This document shows positions 11,801 through 21,441 of a stretch of DNA of 64,000 nt, in pieces. Origin of the DNA: Ilex aquifolium (taxonomy: Eukaryota; Streptophyta; Magnoliopsida; Aquifoliales; Aquifoliaceae); NCBI GenBank assembly GCA_951799425.1, contig OX637393.1:11390744-11454743 (forward strand), read 5' to 3'. The stretch's first letter is position 1. Every line of letters begins with the position of its first letter. The notes under the pieces are model-generated. The model ran no database searches, had not been told where the DNA came from, and saw only the letters and a list, made by a program, of their open reading frames with translations. A program made the translations under genes and the position numbers.

Positions 11801-12883
11801 ACTGAAGCATGAAAGAAGCGGGTGTTCGAATCCCCCTCTCAAAGCCAACGGACACGGGACTGATGTCTCATAAAGGACTCATCACACTGTAAAGCCTGCT
11901 GCAACTCAGCCCTGGCCTGATGAAGGGCAGCTCGATCTGAAGAAGACCCTGACTGATCATGTGCCACCTCTCTCCTACTAACCTCGGCCTCTGCCTCCTG
12001 AACCCGCTGAAACACATTGCCGAACACTTCCTTGTTCCAGACCTTCAGGGTTTGTTTCAACCGAATAAGCTTCGATTGAAATGCAGACATCCCCGAAGCA
12101 AACACAGGAAGGGTCCAGCTCTGCCGCACAACCTCCATAAACTCTCTGTGCCTAGTCCAAGTGTGAAGAAACTTGAATCGGCTCGGCCCTCTACTCTGAC
12201 GCTGATCTCCAGAGATCAACAATGGCGAATGATCTGAACAAGTCTGATTCAGGTGGGCAACCCGAAACACAGAAAAATAAGAACTCCACTGAGCATTCAC
12301 CACTACTCTATCCAATCTCCTTCAGGTACGTCCATTCGTCCATGTGAACGGAGTACCCTCAAACCCAGCATCCTCCAAATCACTAGACAACAAAGCTAAG
12401 GAAAATGCATCAATAGCAGACTGAGACTGAGTATGACCCCCCCCCCCGGATCTCAGAATGGGACTCAACAACGTTGAAATCCCCACCAACCATCCACGGA
12501 CCATCATGAATGCTCCCAAACTGTGTCAAGGCATCCCACAAACCCTGTCGAACAGAAGCCACACAACTGGCATACACAAAGGAAACAAAAACTGGATCCG
12601 GTAAGGAAGAATGTCACACCTGGCAGTGAACCACCTGACCATCATCCTGAAGAATCTCCAACCGAAAAGGGGAAGACAAAAAGATCCAAATCTTCCCTGT
12701 AATAGAACAAAAACTGTGCTCCATGTGCAAACGAATCCGAAAAGACTCCAACCGATCCTGGTCAACAAAAGGCTCCAAAATACAGAATATCGATAAGTGG
12801 TGTGAGCGGATCAGCCTACTAAGCCTTCTAAGCGAAGAGGCCTGGCTGATCCCTCTGATATTCCATATGAGCGTACTAATCAT
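8868..12883 (-). pseudogene. LINE ORF2 polyprotein (EN-RT-zf-RNase H), disabled
   Basis: Reads from ATG at 12883. Endonuclease: WNIRG near the start, GGDFNVV near 12470 and CSDHSP near 12230 hold the catalytic Asn, Asp and His. RT: LDMVKAYD near 11150 and AFADD near 10830 hold the catalytic aspartates; QGDPLSP is present. Then an RT zinc-binding region (FMWRLFHG) and RNase H with VDG, YAE, ESDS and QAAD carrying the four acidic residues. In-frame stops lie at 12614, 12322, 11839, 11265, 10368, 10080 and 9939; every one can be reached by one C-to-T or G-to-A change. A run of 11 G (plus-strand C, 12437-12447) carries a one-base frameshift, and another shift lies near 11720. The last 346 codons, covering zinc-binding and RNase H, are open. 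The product would have nicked target DNA and reverse-transcribed the element RNA. Confidence 0.9.
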
Positions 12884-14375
12884 CAGAAAGGAGTGGAAGA
12901 ACCACACTAAGCGTCCCTCGACCAGGCCTACCACATCTATCTCCTCTGCCTGTTCGACCTCCCCTACCAATACGTTGAGATCTACGCAGCGGGACTTGCC
13001 AACCGGACTGTGAGGCATCATAAAGCACTATAGCTCCTCCAGGCTGAGAATGACCCTTCTGCGGGTCAGAAAAGGATCCAACATCACCACCCAAGGACTC
13101 ATCAGAGGATATATCTCCAGTAGAGTGGCTCTCAACCCCAGTAGAAAATCCAGGGTTAAAAGGGATATCAGTCGAGGTGGTACAATCCATGTGCCGACTA
13201 GAAACACTCTTATCTCTACGCCTCAAACCAGTATCCTCAGAAACTGACACAACCGTAGAATTCTGAACCCCTCGAAGCTCATGAATAGTCGGGCGAACGG
13301 CCGGGGTAGTCACAGGTCCATCACAGACTAGCTCAAAAACTGTATCTACTGAATGATCGGGGCACAAACTCTGCTCCTGCACAGCACTAACAGGGATAGT
13401 ATCCGAACTAACCACAACCACTGGCTCACCCACAGTATGCGGCTCAACAACAAGCTGGACAGGAGCAACTGAGGTGGACTCCCCAGCAGTAGCAACTATA
13501 TCCCTAGGGGAATGAACAACGGTAACGACATCTGTCACTCCCCCAGAGGATACTCTAACCCTATCGGTACTCTTGGGAGGAACAGTAGGGGCTGGGGCTC
13601 TAGGTGCTCCCTCCTGTGGTCTAATCCTGTGCTGGCCATCACCTCGACCATGATGTGGCCGATCTCCACTGACCTCCTCCCGGGGCTGGGAATGGGTGAT
13701 GCAGGTCTCCACTGAATGGCCTAGATGCCGACATCCAGAACAATATTGCGGTACATCCTCGTAGAGCACATCCTGCCAAAATCCAGTCTCCTGTCTGCCT
13801 ATCCTAATCCTCGGCACCCGCGGCCATGTGACATCATACTCAACCAGCACCCTAGCAACTGATGGTCGGCTCAAACTCACTGTGGCCTGATCAACCCGTA
13901 AAGGCGTCCCAATCGCCGAAGCTATCGAGAATAATGCATCCTGGGAGCGCACAAAGTGGACTGGTAAATATGGGAATGAAACCCAGATAGGAACTATGGG
14001 CGACTCCTCGGTACAACGAAACTGCGGAGTCCACTTAAACATGCGCATCTCTCTGCCATAAACCGACCAAGCCTGCTTCACCCAGAGACGGGTGTAATCC
14101 TCCTCAAGGTCGCACATCAGGAGCACGTGTCGGCTGTCTAACAAAGAGGCACTAACCTGCCCCCTCAATCCAATCAGCTGCAAGAATCTCCTGATCATTT
14201 CCATCGGAGGACGGCCTCGGGTAAATTTGCCCACCAGGGCCAACCTGAAAGGAGCTGCGAGTCTCTCAATCTCCTCGTCAGAAAAATCAACCGCCGGAGC
14301 ACCCCTGTACTGTGTGACCGGGCGGGGAACTCGGCGAGTGGGAGCGTCAGAGCCAGGAGAGGTAGATCCCCTCAA
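12876..14375 (-). CDS. LINE ORF1 protein (DUF4283-like plus zinc knuckle)
   Basis: 499 codons, uninterrupted. Residues roughly 40-200 have the DUF4283 pattern of plant L1 ORF1 (FRLALVGKF, then RFLQLIGLRG, a TRLW segment and a PIWVSFPYLPVHF segment). A short-spaced zinc knuckle follows at about 225-240 (CSGCRHLGHSVETC, C-x2-C-x4-H-x4-C). The remainder is a Ser/Thr/Val-rich low-complexity tail ending in a basic stretch (RRSQRIGRGGR). The family is an RNA-binding chaperone that coats LINE RNA. Its stop overlaps the ORF2 start: ATGATTAG at 12883-12876 contains both, an 8-base overlap. Open but probably not functional in an element with dead ORF2. Confidence 0.85.
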   Translation of the reverse strand: MRGSTSPGSDAPTRRVPRPVTQYRGAPAVDFSDEEIERLAAPFRLALVGKFTRGRPPMEMIRRFLQLIGLRGQVSASLLDSRHVLLMCDLEEDYTRLWVKQAWSVYGREMRMFKWTPQFRCTEESPIVPIWVSFPYLPVHFVRSQDALFSIASAIGTPLRVDQATVSLSRPSVARVLVEYDVTWPRVPRIRIGRQETGFWQDVLYEDVPQYCSGCRHLGHSVETCITHSQPREEVSGDRPHHGRGDGQHRIRPQEGAPRAPAPTVPPKSTDRVRVSSGGVTDVVTVVHSPRDIVATAGESTSVAPVQLVVEPHTVGEPVVVVSSDTIPVSAVQEQSLCPDHSVDTVFELVCDGPVTTPAVRPTIHELRGVQNSTVVSVSEDTGLRRRDKSVSSRHMDCTTSTDIPFNPGFSTGVESHSTGDISSDESLGGDVGSFSDPQKGHSQPGGAIVLYDASQSGWQVPLRRSQRIGRGGRTGRGDRCGRPGRGTLSVVLPLLSDD

Positions 14376-15074
14376 AACATCTATGAATGACTTGTGTGGT
14401 CGGGTCGGGTCCGGGGCGGAACCGGGGGGTCGGGTCCAAGAATTGTGAGCAGTAGGTATGGCTGGTTTTGGAGCACCAGGTTGTGTTGGGTTTCGTCCGG
14501 GTTGGTGTTTAGCTTGAGGAGGTAGGCGAATTGTGGGCAGTAGACCGAGTTTGATGATGGGATGGGCAGATTGAGTGGTATGAGGTTACTTATGAGTGTA
14601 ACCCGCGAGGTCAACGTGATGTAGATCGCCGGCCGTGGGGTGATGGATAACTCCGCCGGAATAATTGTGTTCATCGGGATGGGGAGGGTCGGGTGGTGGG
14701 TTTAGGCCGGCGGTTGGGTCATCACCGACAGCTAAATTGGCCATGTGTGAGACAAGTTCGTGAACGTGGACTAGGGGCAGGGTTAGGGTTAGGGTTAGTG
14801 TTAGGGTTTTGATTGGAATGTTTGTTGTTGGTGTGTTTGTCGGTGGGTAGGGCTGGGGTATGAGTATGTTTGTTGGTGGATGGGCAGTCGGTGGGCTTTG
14901 TTTTTTTTTTTTTTGGTGGGTATGTTTGGTCGGTAGATGGCAGTCAAGGATTTTGTCTTTGTTGGTTTGGCAGGGGTATGGGTATATGTGGGTTTAGAGT
15001 GGGGTGGGATGGTGGTCAATGCTTTGTTGGTTGATGAAGGCAGCCGATATTGGAAGCAGTTAGAGTTGATGGAG
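14376..15074. other. GC-rich region upstream of LINE ORF1
   Basis: Probably LINE 5' UTR for part of its length: on the minus strand it is CCG-rich and contains ACCCTAACCCTAACCCTAAC at about 14775-14795, a short run that resembles telomeric sequence but with a 6-base unit (plant telomere unit is 7). No convincing coding frame. The boundary with the next LTR copy is not visible. Confidence 0.4.
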
Positions 15075-15300
15075 TCAGGCGGTGGAGTGGGCAGTGGGGT
15101 TTTAGGCGGTGGAGTCAGGCAGGGTGGTGGGGTGGGCAGTGGGATTGCTGGCGGTGGGGTGGGCAGTGGAGTTACAGGCGGTGGGGTAGGCAGTGGGGTT
15201 GCAGGCGGTGGAGTCAGGCAGGGCGGTGGGGTGGGCAGTGGGGTTGCAGGCGATGGGGTGGGCAATGAAGTTGCAGATGGTGGGGTGGGCAATGGGTGAC
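15075..15300. repeat. 27-bp minisatellite (GGTGGGGTGGGCAGTGGGGT-like)
   Basis: About eight to nine imperfect copies of a 27-base unit built from GGCGGTGGGGTGGGCAGTGG plus GGTTGCA. Because 27 is a multiple of three, frames on both strands stay open and give Gly/Val-rich or Pro/Thr-rich nine-residue periodic peptides (GGGVGSGVA; TPPPATPLP). I regard these frames as a by-product. The plus strand is G-rich. Confidence 0.85.
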
Positions 15301-15419
15301 TGCTGGGTTGGGCTTTGCTGGGTTGAGGAAGATGATAGCAGTGCCGAAGAAGCAGCCGCCGGAGAACAGCAGCGGTAGGCAGCCGCCAAACCCTTTTGTT
15401 TTGCTCTCCAGGAACAATT

Positions 15420-16180
15420 TGAACTACTTTTTGGGTGATTTTGGTAAAAAAAAATTTAAATTCACTTTTAAATTGTTAAATTGAGTAAGTGCATGAAATT
15501 TCATTGAAAAGTAACACTGTTTTATTTTTGGCAGTTCTGAATTAAAACACAGTCCAGTGAAGGGTTTCTCAATTTCAGAACAGGCGAGATTTTCTAAGCT
15601 ATTTCCAAACTATTGAATTATGTTATTTACATTGTTTAACATGTTATATGAATTAAAATTGAGTGGTTCGTACTATTTTGCAACTCCGTACCCGGTTAGG
15701 GTTTTGATACGTGAATGGTTCGTATTGATTGTATGACACTGAAACTACGTGAATCTTTTGAATGAAATGTAAGTGCATATAGGATCGAGTGACAAAGGGT
15801 TTACCTTCCATGTTGAGACCGTAGAGAATTTCATTGAGTTCATAAATGCTTGGTTGGCCCTGTTGGTCTTCGTACTTGGGTACCGAATTGGATTGTATTG
15901 AATTATGGAGTGTATCTTTCTTGGGGTGAAAGTCCCCTAAATGATTGGTTCTTGTCGTCCCTGAGTGGTCTACAAGGATTATTTGCTCTCTGGTGTGGCA
16001 CTGGATTGATGTTGTGGTCGTATTACTATTTTCAACTTAACTGTGTTCGTTCGACGTTTATTGCTCTATTATTTATGTATGAATTGAACTTATTTGATGC
16101 CCAATCATATCAAATTACTTATTTTCAAACTCGTGTGACTCAAGGCATTATATGTCGCATGCCTTGGTGATCCAAACTGT
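15420..16180 (+). mobile_element. LTR family A, copy D (fragment)
   Basis: Matches copies A and B in order: TTTAAATTCACTTTTAAAT at the start, GCGAGATTTTCTAAGCTATT at 15586, AACATGTTATATGAATTA at 15639, the CTGGTGTGGCACTG block at 15989 and GGTGATCCAA at 16166. It stops about 15 bases before the LTR end expected from copy A. The open frame 15850-16170 is LTR sequence and not a gene. Confidence 0.65.
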
Positions 16181-16189
16181 TTAAAGGCA

Positions 16190-16800
16190 CCAAATATATT
16201 TTTTTTTCTTTTGTTAATAGTAATAGACAATCCTCAATTAGCAATTGATATTTCCAACAATTCTAGACCCCCCAAAACAAGCCTAAAAAGTAAAAAGACA
16301 GAACTTAGAGAACAGTAATGCAAGAAATTGATTAAACAATGCACATAAAATAATCAACAAACAAATAGATTATGGTATCATGATATGTTCAAATTTGAAG
16401 GGTAATCTCAACCCATCAACAAGAAATGATAAGAAATGTGATCTAATGTCATCTAGTGTGTTTTATCTTGACAACCTATAAGCACTAGTGCCAAAATCTT
16501 CTAGTGTGAAAAGTGCTTTGCAATACCACCCATTATAAAGTGAAAAACATCCTCAAAGATTGACATAGAAGATTAGAATCCTAACCCATAAAATTAAAAG
16601 ATTTTGAGTTCGAGTTCATTCTGGATTCAACTAAAAAGGTATATCTTCATAAATGCCTTGTATATATCAAACGAGAGAATGGACGTGTCTATCAAGATTA
16701 GTCGGGTGTTTAAAAAAATTCTATTACACTCTAATTTATTAGCTACAAAAGATACAAACTCAGTTAGAAAGAAGATGAATCCACACAAGAAATGAAGTTT
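16190..16800. repeat. Dispersed repeat X, copy 1 (holds an empty hAT site)
   Basis: Non-coding and AT-rich. It aligns with 38980-39056 plus 39926-40060 and with 40795-40870, and its first 60 bases resemble 45655-45690. At 16401-16408 it contains GGTAATCT directly followed by CAACCCATC, which is the uninterrupted form of the target site occupied by the hAT-like element at 39057-39925. I cannot classify the repeat itself. Confidence 0.6.
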
Positions 16801-17238
16801 AGGGACAAGGGGGTAAAATAAATTTTGCCCCTTTTTTAATATTTTTTATTTGACAACACATCGTTACCGTATCTCATGCACTAATATTTTTTTGATAAAT
16901 TGCGCCATAGTTCTTGGTTTGACACTTTCATCAAATTAGTCCTCAAACTAAACCAGTGGATCAATTAATTTGACCCCTAACATTAGTTGTCAATTACATT
17001 ATTAGCGAAAAACCAGCACAGGAGAGAGAGATGAGTTTTGTGATAATGGTGTTTGAGGGGGGGAGGGGGGAAACAACCTTGGGGTTGCTGATGGTGGTGA
17101 GTCCCAATACGTCGAGAGAGACAGGGAGGATTCAGAAGATAGTGAGAATGAGAGGCAGTGCAGAGAGAGAGGGTATGGGAAGTCGGTGCAGACAAAAAAG
17201 TTATTTCAATTCGTATATAGGATGATTTTACGTATACC
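16801..17238. other. Spacer, nothing recognised
   Basis: AT-rich left part; a purine-rich stretch with G runs at 17035-17165. Short open frames on both strands look like chance. It ends at the target duplication ATAAT (17239-17243) of the next element. Confidence 0.5.
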
Positions 17239-17243
17239 ATAAT

Positions 17244-17784
17244 TATTTGGACTTAAAATATAAAATCTTATGAATGTTCAATGCATGGACATTTGGAAAA
17301 TCTGAATGTGTTAAGAAGATGCCACGTGGAAAAATCTGAAGAAATGCGAGAGATGATCAGTCATAGCCACATTCGAAAAGAAGAAGTAACTAACTGGAAG
17401 TTACCGGTCAGGTAACCTTCAATGGAGGCAAAAACTATCGAGGATAACGGCTATAAAAGGCATATAGTGGAGAAAATGCAAAGGACATTAAACCCCTACA
17501 AGACTCAAGATCTGGGCATTTTAGGAGTAGTGTTAGATTAGTTTTTAGAAAGCACTTACTGCTACAATCAAACCTGTTAGTCCAGTTTTTTTTTGTAATC
17601 GTAGTCTCTTCGATTGAATTAATAAAAAAATTCTCTTTTATTAGGTCCCTGTATTATGTGTTTATCCATTGAAATTCATCCAAGGAAGTCATGAAATAAA
17701 GCATTTGAACCCCCTCACAAACAATCGCTTGAAAACTGTCTGTCGATTGAGTCTCATCCATCTATAGCAGCAAATTTTGGAGCA
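17244..17784 (+). repeat. 5' LTR of element 1
   Basis: 541 bp. Aligns along its whole length with 37318-37856. A TATA box CTATAAAAGG is at 17451 (CTATAAAAGA near 37524 in the partner). Just upstream is an inverted repeat, GGTTACC-like arms around ACCGGT (17398-17416). Ends TTGGAGCA before the primer site. The two LTRs differ at many positions, so the insertion is old. Confidence 0.88.
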
Positions 17785-17793
17785 AAAATCTTT

Positions 17794-17811
17794 TGGCATG
17801 CTCAGTGGGAC
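17794..17811 (+). other. Primer-binding site region of element 1
   Basis: TGGCATGCTCAGTGGGAC begins nine bases after the LTR end. Typical Tat-lineage sequence is TGGCACGCCCAGTGGGAC; the two differences are C-to-T type. Confidence 0.65.
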
Positions 17812-18540
17812 AACATTACTAACCTGGATCAAGAAAAATGGTGAGAACAAAGAAACAAGACAAGATCATGTTTGGCACTAACAAAACTGTGGAGATGACG
17901 CCAAATAGTGGTAATCATGATGCAAGTTCGCGTACCAATCCATTGGAATCTACGAACCTAGGAAATAGCCAAGACAGCCTATAGATGCAAGAGTTTATGC
18001 AAAACTTAAAACAGGTATTTGCACAATCTCAATTCTGGCATTAGGCAAGAATTAGTTAATGTCATGCACAATTTAATGAATGTCCAAACACTAATGTTAG
18101 GACCAATTAATCAGAAGTAAACCACTGTGGTTAGAAATCAAGTGGCAGAAAAAAGGAAATATTGGTCCTGTGGTACTTCCTTTAGAAAACCAGAGACCAC
18201 CATCAATAATTACTAATGAAAGACAAGACCAATCACACCGAAATCATTTCAACATGGTGTTCAATGGGGAACTTGTCTAGATGTTCCTTGATTTTTTCCT
18301 AGAAAGGAATCCTACAGGAAGAAATGGCACGTTAGTTCTGAAGAAGAGGTCGTGAGAGGCATCCCATGCCTCCAATGGAACCTAGAATGCCACCAAAACA
18401 TGGGTTTTAATAGGAATCAACTAGTAGAGATGATTCAAGACCTGTATGGCCTAGCTTTAGAAAAACTAAGAGGCATGTGTTCAGAAAATCATATCCATCA
18501 TGAATTGACTATGAGGAATTCTCAAGAGGGTATAAGATCC

Positions 18541-19372
18541 CAAAATTTCATCTTTTCTCTGGTGAAGAGAATCAGTCTATAATAGAACACATAGGTAGAT
18601 TTATTTTCCAATATGAGGAAGTTGAAAACAATGGGAATCTAAAAATTAAATTATTCCCACAATAACTAACAAAAAAAGCCTTTGCTTGGTTCATAAACTT
18701 GTCTGCCAATTCAATTCAAAACTGGAAAAAAATGGAAGAGTTGTTTCATGTTCAGATCTTTAGAAATGAACCAGAGGTTTCAATGGCAGACATGTCAAGA
18801 CTAAGACAAAAATCAAATGAATCTATAGAACAATATATCAACAGATTCAAAAAAGATAGAAATAAATGTCATGTTTATTTGCTTGGAATTGAATTGGTAA
18901 AATTGGCCCAAAATAGTTTAGACTTTGAATTAAGAAAGAAATTCAAAGGAATGGAGTTCAGAGATCTTTTTTGAACTCTCAACTAGGACCACTAGATATA
19001 AAATGTTGCTCAGGAAAGAGCAACAAAAGAAAAATAGTTCATAAGGAACTTATTTTCAAGACTTCGATGGAGAAGTTGAGGTAGATGTGCACAAATCATA
19101 GAAAAATCACCAATCATGTGTGATACTTTGAAGAAGATAGAAGACCCTGTGAACATGTCATCCAGTCATCCTTTCAAAAAGGATGGACCCTCGACCTTTA
19201 GGTAGTATTCCTTTGATTTGTCGGTGGCTAATGCTCTATTTGATGAGATGATCAACCAAAAGTCCATTCTCCTATCTCAAGGACACGACATTCCTCTAGA
19301 AAAACACATAAAAGAAAAAGAATGTTGTAAATGACATAATTTATTTGGGCATTTAACTAAAAATAGCATCAA
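18541..19372 (+). pseudogene. gag remnant of element 1 (retrotransposon gag domain, zinc knuckle)
   Basis: Frame from about 18541 reads a retrotransposon gag domain: FSGEENQS, EHIGRF, then KAFAWFINL and EELFHVQIF, with ESIEQYINRFK at about 18820; one in-frame stop lies at about 18670. The open part 18699-18974 is 91 codons. After further breaks, a second fragment at 19215-19372 reads NALFDEMINQKS-like sequence and then a knuckle CKWHNLFGH with the final Cys replaced by Ser. Gag would have formed the particle and packaged RNA. The end of the knuckle abuts the foldback repeat at 19368. Confidence 0.75.
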
Positions 19373-19915
19373 AATGAGTATAAACCTCACTCTTGGATCT
19401 CTTTTGATTCCAGGAAAATAATGGGGACCATGTTGGTACTTTTCCTACATCTTAAATATGTTTGGGCCTGCACCATCAAATATTTTCTCAAAGTCATTAT
19501 AGATCTACACAACTCCTTTACCTCTATTGTTGAACTGGAGACCCTTATCAGTGAATTCTTTTACCACCTCATCTAGTAGTATTGCATCTAGATTGACTGT
19601 TTTTCTTTGCACATTTGAAGCACATAACCAATGGTTCTTCTTCTCTTGGACCCAGCCTACTATGGATTGATCAATAACTGAAGAAACCATAAGGGTACCA
19701 AACTGGGCCTAGAGAAGAAGAACCACTGGTTATGAGCTTCAGATGTGCAAAAAAAAAAAAAAATAGTTAAGCCAGATGCAATACCAGTAAATAATATTCG
19801 ATGGTACAGACCCAGGCATATTCAGATGCAGGAAGAGCACCAACATGGTTTCCATTATTTTTGTGGCATCAAAAGAGATCCAAGAGCGAGGTTTTATACT
19901 CATTTTGATGATATG
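19368..19915. repeat. Foldback (inverted) repeat, arms about 220-300 bp
   Basis: Left arm 19368-19672 and right arm 19692-19915 are inverted copies, roughly 80 percent alike by eye with one gap: CATCAAAATGAGTATAAACC on the left matches GGTTTTATACTCATTTTGATG on the right, and GAAGAAGAACCACTGGTTAT on the right matches ATAACCAATGGTTCTTCTTC on the left. The outer end of the right arm (GAGGTTTTATACTCA) is also the start of the recognisable LTR of element 2, so this inverted duplication involves the LTR edge. Confidence 0.85.
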
Positions 19916-21337
19916 GAATAAATTGGGAATGAGTTAGTAGATCTAGGAGTTGGGCCAAGAATATTACAGTCAGAATTGAGAAAAGGGGTTAATTCTAGCG
20001 GTTCATCAGTGAGCGGATTTAGCTTCTACCAGTAGCAGTGAATTCGTACCAGTAGAAGTGAAACATAAACTTTTCTACCGGTACGTCCAAAACAGAGAGC
20101 AATTCTACCAATAGCTGTGAAGAGCTACCAATTCGTGTGAAAAAGAATATTTTGCTACTGGTAGGTCAAGACCTGTTTCCTACCAATTCATCAGTGCTAT
20201 AATTTGGAGATGACCCCTGTGCTAAGACGTTTATCATCTACTCTTTGGGCCATATTCTTAAATATTATTAGAGGAAAATTAGATAGTATTTTGGATAGAC
20301 TAGGACTCTCCATATTGGTCATATCTTTGGAGATATTCTCAGTATTTTTGGATATTTTATAAGAATAAGAGTTAGTCATAAGGGAAAGAGGATCTCTAAA
20401 AATCAAGCATATCTCTCTCCCGTTTTCCTATAAATACTAACTCATGGGAGCTCTTAGGAGACACCGTTTCCTCCTGGGAGGTTTTCCAGGGGTACTGCTG
20501 CTCCTCCTCCTTCTTCATTGTCCGTTCACTTAGATTTAGATTACAAACACAAGGTTCTTCATTATTTAATTTATTGTTTTTAATTTCGTTGAACATTACT
20601 ATATTTCTATATCTTTTATTGTAATTTCTTTCAATTCTAGTTTTAATTCAAAGTAATCTTTAAAATCCAATTTCAATATAAGTTTTATTTATTTTCTTTA
20701 AATTACCATATCTTCTTTAGTTGCTTTTAATTTCTCTTTCATTATGTCTGAGTAGTTTAATTATGGTATGATTGGACGAGGGATTCTCATCCGTGAATAG
20801 ATAGTTTGACTTAACTAGGGTTTTTTTAAAGATTAAGTTATTTTATTGATTGAATAATTAAAGTTGAAAATACGGGTGATATGTATATCTCTTTACTTAT
20901 CCATAGACAACTTAGAAATGAGACGGGTAATTCTTGGAATCGCTACAATCAATGTGACTATAATTCTTTTACCAATTAATTCAATAAATTTAAATACACA
21001 TTAGTTGTTTTCTTGATTTTAAGTTGAATATTTTTCGTTCAAGTGCGTTTGATTACAATCTTGGATGAGTTATAAAATTAGGTCAAATTTCTTATTCACG
21101 ATAAGATGAACTCTGATGATTTTCCGGTTCTTTTTAATATTGTCTTTTAGTTTTTATTAGTCATCACCACTACTTTTAAATTAAAAGATTTTTATTTTTG
21201 TTTTAATTTCGTCACCATTGGAATTTGTCCTTCGCTTTTCCTGAGAAAATGACCTCGATAATCGACCGAGTTACTAAACAACATATTCCTGCTCTTAGGA
21301 ACCTATTTCATCATCTACCCAGTTTTGAGGTCAAGCA
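19890..21337 (+). repeat. 5' LTR of element 2 (5'-truncated)
   Basis: Aligns with 31550-32803 from GAGGTTTTATACTCA to the end GAGGTCAAGCA. TATA box TATAAATA at 20429. It contains the CTACCGGTAG-type cluster. About 220 bases (20660-20885) are absent from the partner. Confidence 0.85.
19995..20190 (+). repeat. CTACCGGTAG-type palindrome cluster in element 2 5' LTR
   Basis: Seven or so sites derived from the 10-bp palindrome CTACCGGTAG: CTACCAGTAG, GTACCAGTAG, CTACCGGTAC, CTACCAATAG, CTACCAATTC, CTACTGGTAG. Most differences are CG to CA or TG at the centre, as expected from methyl-C loss. Located about 240-430 bases upstream of the TATA box. The same cluster is at 31665-31890. Confidence 0.8.
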
Positions 21338-21341
21338 TTTT

Positions 21342-21359
21342 TGGCACCGTTGTCGAGGA
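21342..21359 (+). other. Primer-binding site region of element 2
   Basis: TGGCACCGTTGTCGAGGA starts four bases after the LTR end. Differs from the common TGGCGCCGTTGCCGGGGA by transitions only. Confidence 0.7.
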
Positions 21360-21441
21360 AAATAAGCGTACAAATTTAGAAAGTAATTCGTATCAACGAC
21401 AGGTAAGTCTTGTGATTTTCATCACAAGCCCAGATACGTTT

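Larger units (their letters stand above)
8581..14375 (-). mobile_element. L1-type LINE retrotransposon, minus strand
   Basis: Two-ORF plant L1 layout on the minus strand: ORF1 (14375 to 12876) with a DUF4283-like domain and a zinc knuckle, then ORF2 with apurinic endonuclease, reverse transcriptase, RT zinc-binding and RNase H regions, a 3' UTR and a 15-base poly(A) (plus-strand T run 8581-8595). It is GC-rich compared with its surroundings. The 5' end is not defined: GC-rich sequence continues beyond 14375 without a recognisable start or target duplication. The copy is dead because ORF2 is broken. Confidence 0.92.

Noticed and set aside
9147-13715. Plus-strand ORFs opposite the LINE (for example 9147-9515, 10443-10748, 13512-13715)
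   Set aside because: Shadows of the GC-rich minus-strand LINE coding sequence; no start context or family resemblance.
14770-14800. Telomere-like GGGTTAGGGTTAGGGTTAG
   Set aside because: Unit is six bases and only about three copies; the usual plant telomere unit is TTTAGGG. AACCCTAA-type words are also common in plant 5' leaders.
14937-15389. Gly/Val-rich and Pro/Thr-rich proteins near 15000
   Set aside because: Frames follow the 27-bp minisatellite on both strands; nothing outside the repeat looks coding.
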